DNA of 64,000 nt from Rhizobium ruizarguesonis (GCF_012349115.1 NZ_PQIG01000002.1:62001-126000); one strand, 5' to 3'. Shown: positions 48,471-58,478, numbered from the stretch's first letter. A program made the numbers and translations. The notes: generated by a model from the sequence alone, not told the origin.

Positions 48471-50023
48471 TTCAGCTTGAGACCGACGCCGGCTCGCCAT
48501 TGCTGCGAGTCGGTGCCTTCCTTGCGCGTCGTTAGCTCGTAGCCGAGCGTGCTGGTCAGATCGAGATAGCGGTTGATGTTCCAGGTCAGGCCGGTCGCGG
48601 CGGTATAGACGAGCTCGTCGTTGATGGTGCTGTCCGTGGGATAATCGCGCCATATTACCCCGCCGATCATCGTCCCGACCAGATTGTCGCGCAGCTGGTG
48701 GGTGACCGTCGTCGTCAGCGCGTGCGAGACGTAGCCGCTTTCGCCTGCCGTGGTCGAGGGCTGGATGCTGGTCTGCAGGTCGAAATTGACATCGGTGCCG
48801 CGGATCGGCGACCAGAGCAGGCTCGCATCGAGCGTGGCCGTATCGATCGAGGACAGGCGGCTGTCTTCGAAATCCGCCATCTCGTAGCCGACACCGACTT
48901 CACCCTTCAGCTTTTCACCGAGATCGACCTCGACGCCTGCCTTGGCGCCATAGCTATGGCCGGAACGCTCGTAGCCGGCGGAATCTTGCGTTTCGTCATA
49001 GACCGTGCGGCCGATGTTGACCTCGATGAAGGGGATGAGCGCGGGTGACAGTTCGTAGCCGACACGGCCACGCAACGTGCCCGTCGTCTGATTGCGGTCG
49101 CTGAGGGAGACGGTCGTGCCGTTCGAAAGTTTAGCGTCCGAATAGATCGAGCGTGTCAGCGCAAGTGCAGTCGTGCCGCGCAGGATGCCAAAATCGCGCT
49201 GGACGGAGGCGCCGGCCGAAAATTCCTGGACGTCCGACTGCTGCGCGGCGTTGGTGATCGCGTCGGGATCATCGGTGTCCTCGCGGTAGAAATTATAGCC
49301 GGCGATGAGGTGCGCCGTGGTGTCGTCTGGAAGATCGAGCCTGAGATCGCTGTTGATCTTGAAGGAGGGCTGTTCCTCACCCTCGCCGCTGACATTCTTC
49401 TGCCAGGCGCCTTCCGAGGTCACGGTCAACTGATGCCGGCCCCAGTCCGAGGTCAGGGTCGCTGCTGCGTCCGTTTCAAGAAAGGCGCGCCGTTGCGTGG
49501 TATTGCCGTCCTTGGTGGTTTCGGTGTTGATGCTCTGGGTGACGCTCGGGCGGAGCACAAACGTGCCGATCGGGATTCCCGGCGTTTCCTCTGTCGAGGC
49601 ACTTTCGGCGGCCCTGCGGCGCGGCAGTGCCTCGTCGAGCGGCGCTTCACGGGTGTTTAGCCGGCGTATGTCCTCGTCGAGGATAGAACCGGTAATGTCG
49701 TCGCCGGCTTGTGCATCCGGTATGGCGGGCCGCTGCTGGGCGTCGTCCGCGTTTGCGGTCGTGCCGTTTGCCGCGGGAGCGGCGGTATCGTCGGTCTCGT
49801 CATCGAAACCGGCGGCGGGTGCGGTGTTATAAGTGGTGCGGTTATCCTGGGAGGCGGCGGAGCGGCTGTTTGCCGGTTGCGACGAGGCGGATTGCGCGAA
49901 GGCTGCCGTCTGGCTGAGAAGCAAGCAGCCGAACGCGGCAAAAGAGACGGCACGGCTCATGGCGCGGAGCGGCGTCACACTGCTCGTCTGTTTTGGGTGG
50001 CCCATGCAATTCGCGCCTGACAT
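48464..50023 (-). CDS. Outer-membrane beta-barrel protein
   Basis: 519 residues from ATG 50023; ATGs at 50005 and 49960 are in frame, and the last would place the signal peptide (SRAVSFAAFGCLLLSQTAAFAQ) at the N-terminus. A Ser/Thr/Ala-rich disordered stretch (~45-150) is followed by about 360 residues of alternating amphipathic strands, such as TASLTSDWGRHQLTVTSEG-type segments and LTWNINRYLDLTSTLGYEL, ending AGVGLKLKR. Matches the putative beta-barrel porin-2 group by pattern. Probably an outer-membrane channel or exopolysaccharide-linked barrel; no specific role known. Confidence 0.8.
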   Translation of the reverse strand: MSGANCMGHPKQTSSVTPLRAMSRAVSFAAFGCLLLSQTAAFAQSASSQPANSRSAASQDNRTTYNTAPAAGFDDETDDTAAPAANGTTANADDAQQRPAIPDAQAGDDITGSILDEDIRRLNTREAPLDEALPRRRAAESASTEETPGIPIGTFVLRPSVTQSINTETTKDGNTTQRRAFLETDAAATLTSDWGRHQLTVTSEGAWQKNVSGEGEEQPSFKINSDLRLDLPDDTTAHLIAGYNFYREDTDDPDAITNAAQQSDVQEFSAGASVQRDFGILRGTTALALTRSIYSDAKLSNGTTVSLSDRNQTTGTLRGRVGYELSPALIPFIEVNIGRTVYDETQDSAGYERSGHSYGAKAGVEVDLGEKLKGEVGVGYEMADFEDSRLSSIDTATLDASLLWSPIRGTDVNFDLQTSIQPSTTAGESGYVSHALTTTVTHQLRDNLVGTMIGGVIWRDYPTDSTINDELVYTAATGLTWNINRYLDLTSTLGYELTTRKEGTDSQQWRAGVGLKLKR

Positions 50024-50148
50024 GCTTTCGGTTCTTACCCAAAGGTAAAGCCTCGTGGTTAATCATTCGTTGCCGTCGGCGGGCGCTGTTCACAATTCGG
50101 AAAGAGTGCGGGGTGGACTTGGAAAGTGAAAAGGTCTAACGCAATTTC

Positions 50149-51144
50149 ATGAACAGAAGAGCGATCAACCTCGTTGAAAACAGCGTGCTCGAATCGGCAA
50201 AACGCACGATAGAGACCGAAAGACGCGGTCTTGAAGCGCTCGAACAGGCTTTTGACGATGGATTGGCCGGCCCTTTCACCCGGGCCGTCGAAGTCATCGG
50301 CGACATCTCCGGGCGCGTTATCGTCACCGGCGTCGGCAAGAGCGGGCATATCGGCGCCAAGCTCGCGGCGACATTCGCCTCAACCGGGACACCTGCCTTT
50401 TTCGTGCATGCGGCGGAGGCCAATCACGGCGATCTCGGCATGATCGCGCGCGATGACGTCGTGCTGGCGATTTCCAAGGGCGGCGAGAGCGCCGAACTCA
50501 AGAGCATCATTTCCTTCACGCGGCGCTTCTCCATTCCGCTGATCGCGATCACCTGCAGCGAAGGGTCCTCGCTCGCGGCCGCCGCCGATATCGTCCTTCT
50601 GATGCCGAACGAGCAGGAGGCCTGCCCCAATGGGCTGGCGCCGACGACCTCGACGCTGATGCAGCTTGCGATCGGCGACGCTCTGGCGGTGGCGCTCCTG
50701 GAGGCGCGCGGCTTTACCGCCACGGATTTCCACGTCTTCCATCCCGGCGGCAAGCTGGGCGCGAGCCTGATGCATGTCGCCGATATCATGCATACCGGCG
50801 AGCGGCTGCCGCTCGTTGCCAAGGGCACACCGATGCCGGAGGCGATCACGGTGCTGTCACGCAAGCATTTCGGCTGCGTCGGCGTGCTGGACGAAGATGG
50901 GCGGCTCTGCGGCATCGTCACCGAAGGCGACATGGCGCGCAACCTGACGCGCAATCTTGCCGAGCTTGCCGTCGACGACATCATGACGCGGACGCCGAAG
51001 ACGGTGAAGCAGACGGTGCTGGCGACCGCAGCCCTGGCGCTGCTCAACCAGCATCACATCGGCGCGCTGATCGTCATCGACGAAGACCGCCGGCCGGTCG
51101 GGCTGGTGCATTTCCACGACCTGTTGCGGATCGGCGTCGCCTGA
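50149..51144 (+). CDS. kdsD: Arabinose-5-phosphate isomerase (KpsF/GutQ family)
   Basis: 331 residues. SIS domain at ~45-175 (VIVTGVGKSGHIGAKLAATF, VLAISKGGESAELKSII) and two CBS domains at ~210-325 (GCVGVLDEDGRLCGIVTEGD, MTRTPKTVKQ). Converts ribulose-5-phosphate to arabinose-5-phosphate, the KDO precursor for LPS. Single gene, weak ribosome site. Confidence 0.92.
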   Translation: MNRRAINLVENSVLESAKRTIETERRGLEALEQAFDDGLAGPFTRAVEVIGDISGRVIVTGVGKSGHIGAKLAATFASTGTPAFFVHAAEANHGDLGMIARDDVVLAISKGGESAELKSIISFTRRFSIPLIAITCSEGSSLAAAADIVLLMPNEQEACPNGLAPTTSTLMQLAIGDALAVALLEARGFTATDFHVFHPGGKLGASLMHVADIMHTGERLPLVAKGTPMPEAITVLSRKHFGCVGVLDEDGRLCGIVTEGDMARNLTRNLAELAVDDIMTRTPKTVKQTVLATAALALLNQHHIGALIVIDEDRRPVGLVHFHDLLRIGVA

Positions 51145-51158
51145 TCACAGCCGTTTGA

Positions 51159-51614
51159 TCAGACAGGTTCCACCGTCAGGTCGCGGCCGTTGCTCGAAAC
51201 CACCTTCACTTGCGTTCCGACGGGCAAGTCGGGTCCCATCACCTGCCATAGCGTATCGTCGAGGCGGATGCGGCCGCGGCCTTCGCGGATCGGTTCGTGC
51301 AGCGTCGCCGTGCGGCCGACGAGGCTAGCGCCGCGCTGATTGAGGAAGGGCTCGTCGGTTGTGGCGTTGCGCAGCGTCAGCCGGCGGCCGGCGAAGGTCG
51401 TGGCAACGGCGAGAAGCGCAAAGAGGATCGCCTGCAACTCCCAGACCCAGAAGGCGCTGTCCCAGAAGAGCAGCGACAGCGCGCCGACGATCAAGGCGGC
51501 AAGGCCGATCCAGACCAGGAAGAAGCCGGGAACGATCAATTCCGCGGCGAGCAGCACGAGGCCCGCGACCCACCAGCTCCACGGACCGAGTTCGGCGACG
51601 ATCTTCGCCAGCAT
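51159..51614 (-). CDS. NfeD-like membrane protein
   Basis: 151 residues: two or three helices in the first ~75 residues (WWVAGLVLLAAELIVPGFFL, IGLAALIVGALSLLF) and a C-terminal OB-fold (LVGRTATLHEPIREGRGRIR, GTQVKVVSSNGRDL). Partner of SPFH proteins in membrane-quality or microdomain functions. It begins three bases after the stop of the SPFH gene, so the pair is an operon. Confidence 0.92.
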   Translation of the reverse strand: MLAKIVAELGPWSWWVAGLVLLAAELIVPGFFLVWIGLAALIVGALSLLFWDSAFWVWELQAILFALLAVATTFAGRRLTLRNATTDEPFLNQRGASLVGRTATLHEPIREGRGRIRLDDTLWQVMGPDLPVGTQVKVVSSNGRDLTVEPV

Positions 51615-51617
51615 GGC

Positions 51618-52658
51618 TTAACGCTCCTGCTCGGGGTTGAAAGGATTGGGGGTCGACGGATTGATCGGCGGCGTCGAGCGCGCCGGTGCGGGACGCGGAC
51701 GCGGCGGTACCGGCAGCGGCGTTGACGGGCTGTTGCCGGCATCGCCGAAGACTTCGCGGGCAATGGCGCCGATGCCACCGAGCGAGCTCAGGATGGAAGA
51801 GGCTTCCATCGGCATCATCACGATCTTGGAATTGGGCGCCGAACCGATCGAGGTGAGCGCCTCGGTATATTTCTGGGCGACGAAATAGTTGATCGCCTGG
51901 ATGTCGCCGGCGGCGATCGCTTCAGAGACCATCTTCGTCGCCTTGGCCTCGGCCTCGGCCAGGCGTTCGCGGGCTTCAGCGTTGCGGAAGGCAGCCTCGC
52001 GCTGGCCTTCGGCTTGGAGAATGGCGGATTGCTTGGCGCCTTCGGCCCTGAGGATCTGCGCGTTGCGCGAGCCTTCGGCCTCCAGCACCTGCGCCCGCTT
52101 CTCGCGCTCGGCCTTCATCTGGCGGGCCATCGCATCGACGAGGTCGCGCGGCGGCTGGATATCCTTGATCTCGACGCGGGTGACCTTGATGCCCCAGGGA
52201 TGCACGGCCTCGTCGACGACGCGCAGCAGCCGGTCGTTGATCGCATCGCGGTTGGAGAGCAGTTCGTCGAGATCCATCGAACCCATGACCGAGCGGATGT
52301 TGGTCATGGTCAGATTGAGGATGGCGTTTTCGAGGTTGGAGACCTGATAGGCAGCCTGGGCGGCGTTCAGCACCTGATAGAAGGAGACGGCATCGGCCGA
52401 AACCGAGGCATTATCCTTGGTTATCACCTCCTGGGTCGGCACGTTCAGCACTTGCTCCATCACGTTCAACTTGGCGCCGACGCGCTCGATGAAGGGGGTG
52501 ATGAGGTTGAGGCCTGGCTCCAGCGTGCGAGTATAACGCCCGAAGCGCTCGATCGTATAGCGGTAGCCCTGCGGGACTGTCTTGATCCCGGCAAAGAGCA
52601 CCAGGATGACGAAGATGACCAGCACGATCACGACGATGTCGAAGCCGCCGAACAGCAT
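51618..52658 (-). CDS. SPFH/band-7 (stomatin, QmcA-like) membrane protein
   Basis: 346 residues, start after AGGAGG. An N-terminal helix ([19 protein letters not shown]), the SPFH domain ~28-190 ([39 protein letters not shown]), then an Ala/Glu-rich coiled coil ~200-260 and an unusual Pro-rich tail ([19 protein letters not shown]). Forms oligomeric rings in the inner membrane with NfeD. Confidence 0.93.
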   Translation of the reverse strand: MLFGGFDIVVIVLVIFVILVLFAGIKTVPQGYRYTIERFGRYTRTLEPGLNLITPFIERVGAKLNVMEQVLNVPTQEVITKDNASVSADAVSFYQVLNAAQAAYQVSNLENAILNLTMTNIRSVMGSMDLDELLSNRDAINDRLLRVVDEAVHPWGIKVTRVEIKDIQPPRDLVDAMARQMKAEREKRAQVLEAEGSRNAQILRAEGAKQSAILQAEGQREAAFRNAEARERLAEAEAKATKMVSEAIAAGDIQAINYFVAQKYTEALTSIGSAPNSKIVMMPMEASSILSSLGGIGAIAREVFGDAGNSPSTPLPVPPRPRPAPARSTPPINPSTPNPFNPEQER

Positions 52659-52842
52659 GAAAAATTCCTCCTATCGGCGCATGCGCGCCTGCCCAACTCA
52701 TGTGGTGAGTTAGCACGTTCTTTGCGAGGAAGAAATGATGGCACAACCGGCTAGCCTCCAAGCGAAAAGGAGGTTCCGTTTCGTCTAAGTCATTGGGCTG
52801 TTTCCAGTTCCTCGTCCGATGCTGCTTTCTGAAGACGGTTTC

Positions 52843-53877
52843 TCAGACCCAGCCCTGCAATTCGCGGCGGACGACCTTTTCCAGCACCTTCATGCCGTCC
52901 TCGCCGTCGTTAAGGCAGGGAATATGCGCGAACTTCTCGCCGCCATTCTCGTGGAAGGAATGGGCGGCCTGTTCGGCAATCTCCTCCAGCGTTTCCAGAC
53001 AGTCGGAGACGAAGCCGGGATTGATGACGGCGATGCGCTTGACGCCGTCCCTGGCGAGCTTCTCCACCGTCTTGTCGGTGTAGGGCTGCAGCCATTCCTC
53101 CGGCCCGAAGCGGGACTGGAAGGTGACCATGAAGTTTTCCGCGTTCAACCCGAGCCGCTCGCGCAGCAGCCGGCCGGTCTTCTGGCATTGACAGTAGTAG
53201 GGGTCGCCCTGCTTGAAATAGGACATCGGTATGCCGTGGAAGGAGGCAAGCAGCATCTCGGGCTTCCAGTCGAGGGTCGAAAGATGCCTTTCGACCGAGG
53301 CGGCGAGCGCCTCGATATAGGTCTCGTCGTCATGATAGGCGGGAACGGTGCGCAGCGCCGGCTGCCAGCGCATCGAGAGCAGCTTCTGGAAGGCCTTGTC
53401 GTTGACGGTGGCGGTCGTCGCCGCGGCATATTGCGGATAGAGTGGGAAGAGCACGATGCGGTCGCAGCCCTCTTCTTTCAGCGCGTCGATGCGCGAGGCG
53501 ATCGACGGGGTGCCATAACGCATCGCCCAGTCGACCTTGACGTTATCAAGATCCTTCAGGCGCTCGGCCATCAGCTCCGACTGGTTGCGGGTATAGGTGC
53601 GCAGATAACTTTCGTTCCTCTCCTTGTTCCAGATCAGCTCGTAGGCCTTGCCGACCTTCTGCGGGCGGATGTTGAGCACGATGCCGAACAGGATCGGATA
53701 CCACTTCCAGGGCGACCATTCGATGACGCGGCGATCGGTCAGGAATTCCCTGAGATAGCGGCGCATCGAGGTATAGTCGGTGCCGTCAGGCGTGCCGAGA
53801 TTGACCAACAGGACACCGACCTTGCCTGACTTGACGACCGGATGGTCCGCCGGGCGGAGTGAAATATCTGCTGTCAT
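52843..53877 (-). CDS. hemH: Ferrochelatase
   Basis: 344 residues from ATG 53877; a GTG at 53937 has no better support. Inserts Fe2+ into protoporphyrin IX. Motifs: VGVLLVNLGTPDGTDYTS at the N-terminus, the catalytic His in LLASFHGIPMSYFKQGDPY, and INPGFVSDCLETLEE. Terminator hairpin upstream at 53951 separates it from the nucleotidase gene, so it has its own promoter. Confidence 0.95.
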   Translation of the reverse strand: MTADISLRPADHPVVKSGKVGVLLVNLGTPDGTDYTSMRRYLREFLTDRRVIEWSPWKWYPILFGIVLNIRPQKVGKAYELIWNKERNESYLRTYTRNQSELMAERLKDLDNVKVDWAMRYGTPSIASRIDALKEEGCDRIVLFPLYPQYAAATTATVNDKAFQKLLSMRWQPALRTVPAYHDDETYIEALAASVERHLSTLDWKPEMLLASFHGIPMSYFKQGDPYYCQCQKTGRLLRERLGLNAENFMVTFQSRFGPEEWLQPYTDKTVEKLARDGVKRIAVINPGFVSDCLETLEEIAEQAAHSFHENGGEKFAHIPCLNDGEDGMKVLEKVVRRELQGWV

Positions 53878-53944
53878 TCTGGCCCCAACACTCTTTTGTC
53901 CCGTCGGCTCATACGCAGCCCCGAGATCGTGGTTCACCCTATAG

Positions 53945-53980
53945 AAAGAAAAACCGGCCCGGGAAACCCCGGACCGGCCA
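53945..53980 (-). terminator. Terminator of the nucleotidase gene
   Basis: On the minus strand: CCGGTCCGGGG-TTT-CCCGGGCCGG followed by TTTTTCTTTC, 22 bases beyond the stop. Confidence 0.88.
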
Positions 53981-54001
53981 GTGGCATCGGGACAAATCGT
54001 C

Positions 54002-55963
54002 TTACTTGGCGGGGACCTCGATCTCCTTGCCGACCGTCAGGTGACGCGGGTTCGGCTTGCCATTGGCATCCGAAAGCTTCCGCCACATCGTGCCGTCGCC
54101 ATAGAAGGTCACGGCGAGATCCCAGAAGGTGTCGCCCGCAGCGATGACATGGGTGGAAGGCGTCGTTGCGGCAGGTGCGGAGGCTGCCGGTGCCGGCGCT
54201 GGTTCAGTAGCGGGCGCCGGTGTTGCTGGTGCCGGGGCAGCGGGTGCCGGCTCGGTGGATGGAGCAGGAGCAGCGGGCGCGGGGCTGGGTTCGGTAGAGG
54301 GGGCCGGAGCAGCCGGTGCGGCAGGCGCCGGCTCGGAAGCGGAGGGAGCAGGCGCTGCCTGCGCCAGTTCGGTGACGCGGCCATCCGTATATGGCTTGTA
54401 GGGCGAATGCGCAGCGACATATTCGGCGGTCACGTCGGCAAGGTCCGGACCGTAATCATAGGCGTTCTTGCCTTCCTTAAAGATCGAATAGCCATCGCCG
54501 CCGGCTCGCATGAAATTGTTGGTGGCGACTTTGTAGGTCTTGGCGGGATCGATCGGAGCGAAATTGTCGCCTTCCTTCACCTGGACATCGCCGACGCGGC
54601 TGCCGACAGGCTTCGACTGGTCGAAGGCGAACTTCAGGCCGGCGACCTGCGGGAAGCGCCCAGCGCCCTGGTCGATCTGGCTGACGCCATTTTCGAGCGC
54701 TTTGACGACATCTGCGCCAGTCGTCTCAAACGTAGCGAGCGTGTTCTGGAAAGGCAGGACGGTGATGACCTCGCCCTGGGTGACCTCGCCGCCGTCGATC
54801 GAAGCGCGCAGGCCGCCGCCGTTCTGGACGGCGATGGTGACGCCCTGGTTCTTGGTGCGATCGAGCATGGCGTCGGCCACCAGATTGCCCATCGAGCATT
54901 CCTTGACGCGGCAGACCTTGCGGTCGCCTTCGATCGGGCTTTCGGAGGAGCCGATCACCTTCTTGCGCAGTTCTTCTATCGGCTTTGCGAGTTCGGCGAT
55001 ACGGGCAAGGACAGCCGGATCAGGCGCGAAGGTGGAATCGATCAGGATCGGATCGCCCTTGGCATCTTTGACGACGCCGCTATCGTCGAAATTGACGACG
55101 AGATCGCCGAGATACTTGCTGTAGGAGGCAGCCTGGACGACCGGCACTTTATAGCCGCCGGGATTGTCGACCATGGTCGGATAGGGGCCTTCGGCCTTGG
55201 GGTCGGTGTTGGAGAGCAGGCTATGGGAATGGCCGCCGACGACGACATCGACATCCGGGATCTTGGCGATCAGGGCGAGATCGCGGGGGTAACCGACATG
55301 GGTCAGCGCGATGATCTTGTTGACGCCCTTGCCCTTCAGATCCTGAACGGCCGCGGTAATGCTCTGGACGTCATCGGCGATCGTGACGTTCGGGCCGGGG
55401 GAGGAAAGCTCTGCCGTGTCATTGGTGACGGCGCCGACGATACCGATCTTCTGGCCGGCGACATCGAGCACCAGCGAGGGCTTTATGCGGTCGCCGAGCT
55501 TGGAGGCGGCTGTCGCCTTGACATTCGCCGTCACGACAGGGAACTGCACCTTGTCCAGGAAGGTCGCAAGCCCGTCCTCGCTGTCGTCGAATTCATGATT
55601 GCCGACGGTCATGGCGTCGAACTTCATCAGGTTCAGGAACTCGGCTTCGGCTGCTCCCTTGTAGGTCGTGTAGAAGAGCGAGCCCTGGAAATTGTCGCCG
55701 GCATTCATGAGGAGGACGTTCTTGCCGGATAGCGCCTGGCGGCGCTGATCGATCGCGGTCTTCAGGCGGGCAGCACCCCCGAAGCATTCCTTCTTGCCTT
55801 CCTCTTCGGCCGAGCAGGTGGAGTCGAACTTGTTGATCGATTCGATGCGCGAGTGGAAATCGTTGATATGAAGAATATTGAGTTCGTAATCTGCAAAGGC
55901 GGCGCCCGTGCTCAGCGCCAGCATGGACGCGGTCAAAAGACCGAAGCTGAAAGACTTCGTCAT
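54002..55963 (-). CDS. Periplasmic 5'-nucleotidase with C-terminal LysM domain
   Basis: 653 residues. Signal peptide ending GAAFA|DYE. A calcineurin-like phosphoesterase domain ~25-330 with metal motifs LHINDFHSRIE, NAGDNFQGS, TVGNHEFDD and VVGGHSHSLL. The 5'-nucleotidase C-terminal domain ~340-520 has QNGGGLRASIDGG and ATNNFMRAGGDGY. Then a ~75-residue Pro/Ala repeat linker and a LysM module (HVIAAGDTFWDLAVTFYGDG). Likely salvages nucleotides while held to peptidoglycan. Confidence 0.93.
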   Translation of the reverse strand: MTKSFSFGLLTASMLALSTGAAFADYELNILHINDFHSRIESINKFDSTCSAEEEGKKECFGGAARLKTAIDQRRQALSGKNVLLMNAGDNFQGSLFYTTYKGAAEAEFLNLMKFDAMTVGNHEFDDSEDGLATFLDKVQFPVVTANVKATAASKLGDRIKPSLVLDVAGQKIGIVGAVTNDTAELSSPGPNVTIADDVQSITAAVQDLKGKGVNKIIALTHVGYPRDLALIAKIPDVDVVVGGHSHSLLSNTDPKAEGPYPTMVDNPGGYKVPVVQAASYSKYLGDLVVNFDDSGVVKDAKGDPILIDSTFAPDPAVLARIAELAKPIEELRKKVIGSSESPIEGDRKVCRVKECSMGNLVADAMLDRTKNQGVTIAVQNGGGLRASIDGGEVTQGEVITVLPFQNTLATFETTGADVVKALENGVSQIDQGAGRFPQVAGLKFAFDQSKPVGSRVGDVQVKEGDNFAPIDPAKTYKVATNNFMRAGGDGYSIFKEGKNAYDYGPDLADVTAEYVAAHSPYKPYTDGRVTELAQAAPAPSASEPAPAAPAAPAPSTEPSPAPAAPAPSTEPAPAAPAPATPAPATEPAPAPAASAPAATTPSTHVIAAGDTFWDLAVTFYGDGTMWRKLSDANGKPNPRHLTVGKEIEVPAK

Positions 55964-56122
55964 CCCTGTTCTCCTGATTGAGGCGAAAGATCCCCCTGAT
56001 CCCTCGCCGATCCCTTACATCGTGTGCCGGGGCGGTTTCCCGGCCTGCGGATGTTCCATCAGACGATGCACGACCGCAAGAGAAAGCTGGGCCAGGCGGG
56101 ACGCTTTCCAAGGGGGCAGGGC

Positions 56123-56149
56123 AAAAAAGCCGGGCTGCTTATCCCCGGC
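56123..56149 (-). terminator. Terminator overlapping the stop codon of the 106-residue membrane protein gene
   Basis: On the minus strand GCCGGG...CCCGGC followed by TTTTTT; the TAA (56139-56141) lies inside the loop. Compact gene end. Confidence 0.8.
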
Positions 56150-56459
56150 ATTCGCCGTCGGCGGCGTTTCGGTAGAGTTCGTGCACGGCCTCCGCAATAT
56201 TCGGGACCGTCGCGAGCGCAATGATCAAGCAGAGAAGGGAAACGAGGCGATGAAAGCGCCGGCCGGCCCGATGAGCAAGGAGCGCGCCTGCACCATAGAT
56301 CAGGACTGCCGGCACGGCGAAGATCAGCACCTGCAGCGGCCCGTCGCAATCGGGAGCGGCGATGCCCTGGGCGCGATATTCGTTGGCCGGCGAAACGACC
56401 GCAATTGCCGCAAGCGGCATGGCGAGCAGCAGGACGAGGTAAAAGGCGAGGGCCCGCAT
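56139..56459 (-). CDS. Small membrane protein, 106 residues
   Basis: Three predicted helices: ALAFYLVLLLAMPLAAIAVV (~3-23), PLQVLIFAVPAVLIYGAGAL (~41-60) and HRLVSLLCLIIALATVPNIA (~70-90). Two extracytoplasmic Cys (APDCDGP, DGECRG) could form a disulfide. No family recognised. It follows omp10 by 27 bases on the same strand. Confidence 0.65.
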   Translation of the reverse strand: MRALAFYLVLLLAMPLAAIAVVSPANEYRAQGIAAPDCDGPLQVLIFAVPAVLIYGAGALLAHRAGRRFHRLVSLLCLIIALATVPNIAEAVHELYRNAADGECRG

Positions 56460-56486
56460 GCTGTGCTCAGCCTACCGCCTCATCGT

Positions 56487-56855
56487 TCAGCCGCGGCGAG
56501 AAAGTGTGAACTGTGCGCCGGAATCGGAGGTGCAATTGAGCTGGCTCGGGTTGACGAGGGCGCAATTGACCTTGGACTGGGTCTTGCGCACCAGCGAGGT
56601 CATGTTGATCTCCACGAGGGTCGGTGAGGTATTGATATAGGTGCCCGAGGCAAGAAGCTGGTTGCTGTCGGTCGTGCGGGTGGTGAAAGTACCGCCCTGG
56701 AAGGTGGAAACGATGCCGTTCGGATCGCTCCAGTTGCCTTCCACGCCGGTGGCGGCGGGCGCGGTTGCAACCGGCAGGCGACGCGGCTCTGATGAAACGC
56801 AGGCGGCTAGAGCGGCCGCTGCACCGACAAGAACGAGACCAGTTCTGATTTTCAT
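56487..56855 (-). CDS. omp10: Outer-membrane lipoprotein Omp10
   Basis: 122 residues from ATG 56855, with GGGAG upstream. Lipoprotein signal MKIRTGLVLVGAAAALAAC with the lipobox LAAC. The mature part closely follows Brucella Omp10: GVEGNWSDPNGIVSTFQGGT, TTRTTDSNQLLASG, VEINMTSLVR and KVNCALVNPSQLNC. Surface-exposed lipid-anchored protein; its exact role is unsettled. Confidence 0.92.
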   Translation of the reverse strand: MKIRTGLVLVGAAAALAACVSSEPRRLPVATAPAATGVEGNWSDPNGIVSTFQGGTFTTRTTDSNQLLASGTYINTSPTLVEINMTSLVRKTQSKVNCALVNPSQLNCTSDSGAQFTLSRRG

Positions 56856-56977
56856 AAGGCTTCTCCCGGCGAATCGGCGCGGCGGACAGCCGCCAAGTTC
56901 GGGCAAAACATGGCGCGCGCCCGGCATGAAGGCAAGCCTTGGTGGGGCGGCGAACGGCATTTAGACAGCCGGCGTTA

Positions 56978-57005
56978 CAAAAATGCCCGCCTTGCGGCGG
57001 GCATT
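56978..57005 (-). terminator. Terminator of hss
   Basis: 10-bp stem AATGCCCGCC / GGCGGGCATT with loop TTGC; on the minus strand it is followed by TTTTTG. Confidence 0.88.
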
Positions 57006-57026
57006 GTCAAAGCCGTGCAGGCGTCC

Positions 57027-58478
57027 TCAGCGAACCAGAATGTTCCTGAACTGCCACGGATCCTTGGTGTCGATATCCTCGGGGAAGAGGCCCGGACGGC
57101 CGTCGAGCGGGGTCCAGTCGGTGTAGTGGCCCTCGACCGGGCCGAGATAGGGCATCTGCACTTCGAGGCAGCGCTTGTAATCGATCTCGTCGGCTTCGAC
57201 GATGCCGGCATTCGGGTTTTCCAGCGCCCAGACCATGCCGGCGAGGACGGCTGATGTGACCTGCAGGCCGGTGGCGTTCTGGTAGGGCGCGATGCGGCGG
57301 GTTTCTTCCAGCGACAGGCGCGAGCCATACCAATAGGCATTCTTCTCATGGCCGTAGAGCAAGACGCCGAGTTCGTCGATGCCGTCCTCCAGCTCGTCCT
57401 CGTCGAGAACGTGATGGACCGGCTGCGGCGTGCCGCCATTGCCGAACATTTCATGCAGCGAGAGCACGGCGTCGTTGGCCGGATGGTAGGCATAGTGGCA
57501 GGTCGGGCGGAAGGTCACTTCGCCGTCCTTGTCGCGAACGGTGAAGAAATCGGCGATCGAGATCGACTCGTTGTGGGTGACGAGGAAGCCATATTGCGGG
57601 CCGGGAGTCGGGCACCAGGTGCGCACGCGGGTGTTGGCGCCCGGCTGCTCCAGGTAGATCGCCGCCTTGTTGCCCTTCTTGTGCTTCTTGGCGTTCTTCG
57701 GCATCCATTCTTCATGCGTGCCCCAGCCGAGTTCGGCTGGCTGCAAGCCTTCGGAAATGAAGCCTTCGACGGACCACGTGTTCCAGAAGACGTTGAGCGG
57801 CTTCGGATGCTTGGTGCGCTGGGTGTCGCGCTCGGCGATGTGGACGCCCTTGACGCCGAGCTTCTTCATGAGCTTTGCCCAGCCTTCGCGATCGTGCTGG
57901 TCCGGTTCGTCGAATTTGAGGCCGGTATCGTTGGCGAGGTTGACGAGCGCCTGCTTGACGAACCAGGAGACCATGCCCGGATTGGCGCCGCAGGTGGAGA
58001 CGGCGGTAGCGCCGCCCGGGTTCTTCGCCTTTTCCTTGCGCATGGTTTCGCGCAGCGCATAGTTGGTGCGGTCGGCGTTGCTCATGCCCTTGTCGAAATA
58101 GAAGCCGAGCCAGGGTTCGACGACGGTGTCGATATAGGGAACGTCGAGTTTGCGGCAGAGCTTGATGATGTCGAGCGAGGAGGTGTCGACCGAGAGGTTG
58201 ACGCAGAAGCCCTGGCCTTGGCCTTCGGTCAGCAGTGGCTTCAGCAGTTCCTTGTAATTGTCCTTGGTGACATGTTCCTTGACGTGACGAACGCCGTGCT
58301 TGCGCAGAATCTCCATGTCGGAGGGCTCTTCCCGCGGATCGATGACGACCATCCGGCTCTTGTCGAATTTGAAATGGCGCTCGATCAGGGGCAGGGTGCC
58401 GCGACCGATGGAGCCAAAGCCGATCATCACGATCGGACCGGTAATTTCGGCATATACCGGATAGTTTTGTTCCGTCAT
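57027..58478 (-). CDS. hss: Homospermidine synthase
   Basis: 483 residues, start after AGGAGAAAAG. Joins two putrescines (or putrescine and spermidine) to sym-homospermidine with NAD+, the main polyamine of rhizobia. N-terminal Rossmann site IVMIGFGSIGRGTLPLIERH; SCG-type substrate segment TAVSTCGANPGMVSWFVKQA; C-terminal catalytic region with EWMPKNAKKHKKGNKAA. Full length. Confidence 0.95.
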   Translation of the reverse strand: MTEQNYPVYAEITGPIVMIGFGSIGRGTLPLIERHFKFDKSRMVVIDPREEPSDMEILRKHGVRHVKEHVTKDNYKELLKPLLTEGQGQGFCVNLSVDTSSLDIIKLCRKLDVPYIDTVVEPWLGFYFDKGMSNADRTNYALRETMRKEKAKNPGGATAVSTCGANPGMVSWFVKQALVNLANDTGLKFDEPDQHDREGWAKLMKKLGVKGVHIAERDTQRTKHPKPLNVFWNTWSVEGFISEGLQPAELGWGTHEEWMPKNAKKHKKGNKAAIYLEQPGANTRVRTWCPTPGPQYGFLVTHNESISIADFFTVRDKDGEVTFRPTCHYAYHPANDAVLSLHEMFGNGGTPQPVHHVLDEDELEDGIDELGVLLYGHEKNAYWYGSRLSLEETRRIAPYQNATGLQVTSAVLAGMVWALENPNAGIVEADEIDYKRCLEVQMPYLGPVEGHYTDWTPLDGRPGLFPEDIDTKDPWQFRNILVR

